Of a stretch of 15,000 bases of DNA, positions 12,172 to 15,000 are shown piece by piece. This DNA is from Limosilactobacillus reuteri (GTDB lineage Bacteria > Bacillota > Bacilli > Lactobacillales > Lactobacillaceae). A program made the translations under genes and the position numbers. The notes under the pieces were generated by a model. The model did no database searches, had not been told where the DNA came from, and saw nothing but the letters and a program-made list of their open reading frames with translations. The first letter of the stretch is position 1. Each line of letters opens with the position of its first letter. The stretch covers positions 700,001-715,000 of the forward strand of contig NZ_CP139478.1 of assembly GCF_034259105.1 (NCBI RefSeq). Reading direction: 5' to 3'.

Positions 12172-12984
12172 ATGAGAATTGGAATATATAATAATGAAAC
12201 AGCAGAATCTCAACGAGTGACAAAGGTTTTAAAAACCGAAATGAAACGGGCGGGTTTAACTTATGTCGAAAAAAATCCAGAAGTTGTAATAACAATCGGT
12301 GGTGATGGCACTTTGTTATCAGCTTTTCATCATTATCAAAAAGATTTAAATAACATTCGCTTTGTTGGAATTCATACTGGGCATTTAGGATTTTATACGG
12401 ATTGGCGGAGTTTTGAAATTGATGATTTAGTTGATAGTTTAGTAAAAGATAGCGGACAGGCAGTTTCGTATCCCTTACTTGACATGAAAGCTACTTATTC
12501 TGATGGACAGATAGAGAATTATATTGCACTTAATGAATCAACAATTCGGAATGTTACACGAACAATGGTATGTGATGTGTTTATTAATAATCATCTGTTT
12601 GAAAACTTTCGGGGGGATGGGTTATGTATTTCAACTCCAACCGGTTCAACTGCTTATAATAAATCAGTCGGTGGTGCCATTGTCGATCCAAATAGTGTTG
12701 GCTTTCAGTTAGCAGAAATGGCTTCACTTAACAACCGGGTTTTTCGGACCCTAGGCTCACCGATTATTTTTGGTGCTGATGCTGAGTTAATCTTGCGTTT
12801 GCGTGATGAAAATGGTCATGTGCTTACATACGATCGTGATCAATGGATGCTTAAAAGCGAGAAAGAACGGTATCTGACTGAATTATCTTATAAAGTATCC
12901 AAGCAACGAATATATTTTGCTCAATATCGGCATAATAATTTCTGGAATCGAGTAAAAGATTCATTTATTGGTGGAGTGCATTAA
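12172..12984 (+). CDS. nadK: NAD kinase
   Basis: It phosphorylates NAD to NADP with ATP or polyphosphate and is usually essential. The 270-residue product has the catalytic GGDGTLL motif at 43-49 (Asp45), NES (121-123) and the [20 protein letters not shown] block (148-167) that binds NAD. AAGGAG sits in the last codons of relQ, 3 bases before the start region, and the gene overlaps rluD by one base. Both arrangements indicate translational coupling in one operon, the same order as yjbM-ppnK-yjbO in Bacillus. It appears complete. Confidence 0.97.
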   Translation: MRIGIYNNETAESQRVTKVLKTEMKRAGLTYVEKNPEVVITIGGDGTLLSAFHHYQKDLNNIRFVGIHTGHLGFYTDWRSFEIDDLVDSLVKDSGQAVSYPLLDMKATYSDGQIENYIALNESTIRNVTRTMVCDVFINNHLFENFRGDGLCISTPTGSTAYNKSVGGAIVDPNSVGFQLAEMASLNNRVFRTLGSPIIFGADAELILRLRDENGHVLTYDRDQWMLKSEKERYLTELSYKVSKQRIYFAQYRHNNFWNRVKDSFIGGVH

Positions 12985-13889
12985 TGGAATTTAATTGGAT
13001 ATACGATCATCACACACCACGGAAATTACGATCGGCATTAAAAATGTATGGGGTTTCTTCTTCGTTATTAAAAGTAGCCATATACCATGGAGGAAAAATG
13101 CAAATAAACGGGGTAGATAAGTGGGCCGTTGATACTGTTAATTACCACGATAAGGTAACCTTAATCCTCCCTCCAGAAACTGCTAATGATAATGTGGATG
13201 TCAGTGAGGCACCTATCGATATTATTTATGAAGACCAGGATTTTTTAATAATGAATAAGCCCGCAGGAGTAGCGACAGTTCCAGCTCATAACGTTCCGGT
13301 AGCTGATAGTTTGGTGAATCGGGTGAAAGGCTACTATAAGCGCCAAAATTATGAAAATCAGGTTACCCATGTTGCGACACGTTTAGACCGTGATACCAGC
13401 GGCTTAGTTGTTTTTCCTAAACACCGATTCGCTCACGCTGTCCTCGATGAACAGTTAAAAAAACATTTAGTTAAGAAAAACTATCTTGCTCTAATTAAAG
13501 GAAAAGTTCCTGCAGAGCATGGTTATATTGATGCGCCGATTCAACGCGATCCCAATTCATTTGTAAAAAGAATGGTAGGGAAGGAAGGGAAGGCGTCTGT
13601 AACTGAATACTGGCGCCAAGAATGGAATGTTCAAGCAAGCCTTATCAAAATTAGGTTGCATACAGGTCGGACACACCAAATTCGCGTTCATTTTGCTAGT
13701 CTTGGTTTTCCATTAATTGGCGATAAAATGTATGGTGAAGAATCAGGATTAATTGCTAGACAAGCGCTCCATTGTTATTGGCTAAGCTTTTATAGTCCAT
13801 TTAAAGGTGAAAATATTACTGTTTCGGCACCATTGCCAAGTGATTTCAAAAACGCTAAAGATGATCTTTTAAGTACAAAAAATTATTAG
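12984..13889 (+). CDS. rluD: RluA/RluD-family 23S rRNA pseudouridine synthase
   Basis: It converts specific uridines in large rRNA to pseudouridine. Of the 301 residues, the first 65 or so form an S4-like RNA-binding region (RKLRSALKMYGVSSSLLK). The catalytic domain follows with NKPAGVATVP (91-100), RLDRDTSG (133-140; catalytic Asp135) and HTGRTHQIRVHFASLGFPLIGDKMYGE (226-252). The ATG overlaps the nadK stop by one base (TAATG). The family call is firm, but which uridines it modifies (RluD- or RluA/YjbO-like) cannot be decided here. It is the last gene of the operon, followed by a terminator and then the rRNA promoters. Confidence 0.9.
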   Translation: MEFNWIYDHHTPRKLRSALKMYGVSSSLLKVAIYHGGKMQINGVDKWAVDTVNYHDKVTLILPPETANDNVDVSEAPIDIIYEDQDFLIMNKPAGVATVPAHNVPVADSLVNRVKGYYKRQNYENQVTHVATRLDRDTSGLVVFPKHRFAHAVLDEQLKKHLVKKNYLALIKGKVPAEHGYIDAPIQRDPNSFVKRMVGKEGKASVTEYWRQEWNVQASLIKIRLHTGRTHQIRVHFASLGFPLIGDKMYGEESGLIARQALHCYWLSFYSPFKGENITVSAPLPSDFKNAKDDLLSTKNY

Positions 13890-13909
13890 TAATTGAACTA
13901 ATTAATAGA

Positions 13910-13954
13910 AAATTACCAGGAGATAAAATTAATTTGCTTACTGGTGATTTTTTT
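13910..13954 (+). terminator. Terminator of the relQ-nadK-rluD operon
   Basis: A 10-bp stem (13910-13919 with 13941-13950, one G-U pair) around a 21-base AT-rich loop runs into seven T residues. It separates the operon from the rRNA promoters, which begin 12 bases later. Confidence 0.75.
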
Positions 13955-13965
13955 ATAAAAAAGTA

Positions 13966-13994
13966 TTGCAAATAATAAAAATATAGGGTAAAAT
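13966..13994 (+). promoter_or_regulatory. rRNA operon promoter, first of three
   Basis: TTGCAA and TAAAAT are separated by 17 bases, followed by a long AT-rich stretch. This is the farthest upstream of three tandem promoters for the 16S gene that starts about 14401. Confidence 0.6.
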
Positions 13995-14104
13995 ATAGTT
14001 CCTGTCATCGATAAGGCATGAATAAATGATCATATCTCTTAAGATTATTAAGAGTAAATATGGTTGTAAAGTCAATGATTTTTGAAATGTATTCTAAATA
14101 ACTG

Positions 14105-14133
14105 TTGACATCTGCTTGATGACATGATATATT
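14105..14133 (+). promoter_or_regulatory. rRNA operon promoter, second of three
   Basis: A consensus TTGACA (14105-14110) and TATATT (14128-14133) are 17 bases apart, with TG one base before the -10 (extended -10). I see no protein gene in this interval; the only open frame, on the minus strand, has no ribosome site. Confidence 0.65.
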
Positions 14134-14193
14134 AATAAAGTCGCTGATTGAGTTATCAATCAAAAGGGATTCAAAAATAATTAAAATTTCTTC

Positions 14194-14223
14194 TTGACAA
14201 GTTAATTCAATACATGTTATAAT
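14194..14223 (+). promoter_or_regulatory. rRNA operon promoter, proximal and strongest
   Basis: TTGACA (14194-14199) and TATAAT (14218-14223), both perfect consensus, are 18 bases apart, with TG one base before the -10. This is the expected main promoter of the rrn operon, about 175 bases before the mature 16S end. Confidence 0.85.
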
Positions 14224-14400
14224 GAATATGTTGATTGGATGCTTGATTAGCCAACAGGTAGACCTTTGAAAACTGAACAAAGTTTCGACGAATCAAATGT
14301 GTAGGGTCTTCAATCACGATGTGATTTGAAGCAAAACATTTGCGAAGTCAATTCGCTTAATAACAAAGATAATTGAGAGCTATTCAAGTTCTTATATATT
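14224..14400 (+). other. rRNA leader with processing stems
   Basis: This transcribed leader has no gene. It holds the conserved-looking CCTTTGAAAACTGAACAAAG stretch at about 14262-14281. An extended hairpin follows, with outer pair CAAATGT/ACATTTG at 14294-14300 and 14336-14342 and inner pair CTTCAATCAC/GTGATTTGAAG at 14308-14331. A small hairpin GCGAA-GTCAA-TTCGC is at 14342-14356. Such leaders take part in antitermination and in pairing around 16S for RNase III cleavage; the partner strand lies beyond the window. Confidence 0.65.

Positions 14401-15000
<600 letters not shown>

Noticed and set aside
14005..14280. Minus-strand frame of 91 codons upstream of 16S rRNA
   Set aside because: It lies across the three rRNA promoters, is AT-rich by chance and has no ribosome site.

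Overview
The window looks like Limosilactobacillus reuteri or a very close relative. The last 600 bases are the 5' part of a 16S rRNA gene whose variable regions read like the L. reuteri sequence as I remember it. The protein genes are low-G+C Firmicutes genes (Spx, MecA, CoiA, an SpxH/YjbH-like protein, RelQ, NAD kinase, an RluD-type pseudouridine synthase), in an order that resembles the Bacillus spx-mecA-coiA-yjbH-yjbM-ppnK-yjbO neighbourhood. No database search was possible, so the species call rests on recall.

Layout. Positions 1-172 are the end of a tRNA cluster (initiator tRNA-Met, tRNA-Asp, terminator). Positions 174-2763 hold a 1514-bp ISL3-family element (minus strand) inserted in the T-tract of that terminator and itself interrupted by a 1073-bp IS30-family element at 1618-2690. 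Positions 2764-6903 carry a minus-strand TRAP/HmoB-like monooxygenase-fold gene, then spx, mecA, coiA and the 5' two thirds of a C69 dipeptidase gene. Positions 6904-10258 hold an IS1182-family element that splits the dipeptidase gene; a second ISL3 copy (7014-8527) sits inside it and has replaced the end of its transposase. Positions 10259-10669 are the 3' remnant of the dipeptidase. After a bidirectional terminator come a minus-strand spxH/yjbH-like gene, then the relQ-nadK-rluD operon, three tandem promoters, a leader and the start of 16S rRNA.

Functionally the host genes are a stress and proteolysis group. Spx is a redox-responsive RNA-polymerase-binding regulator, YjbH-type proteins deliver Spx to ClpXP, MecA is a ClpC adaptor, and RelQ makes (p)ppGpp. 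The block lies between a tRNA cluster and an rrn operon, and the insertion sequences have landed next to terminators or in the dispensable peptidase gene.

I found no new defence or metabolic system. The most interesting unexplained signals are in the insertion sequences. The ISL3 ends carry a split promoter (TTGACG at the right end, TACAAT at the left end) that would have 17-bp spacing in a circle with a 5-bp joint. Directly after the TACAAT lies a 20-bp terminator-like hairpin that a junction transcript would start inside, and so largely escape. The other ISL3 end has a hairpin that faces antisense transcription. The IS30 element has a similar split promoter and a 10-bp hairpin that covers its transposase start codon.
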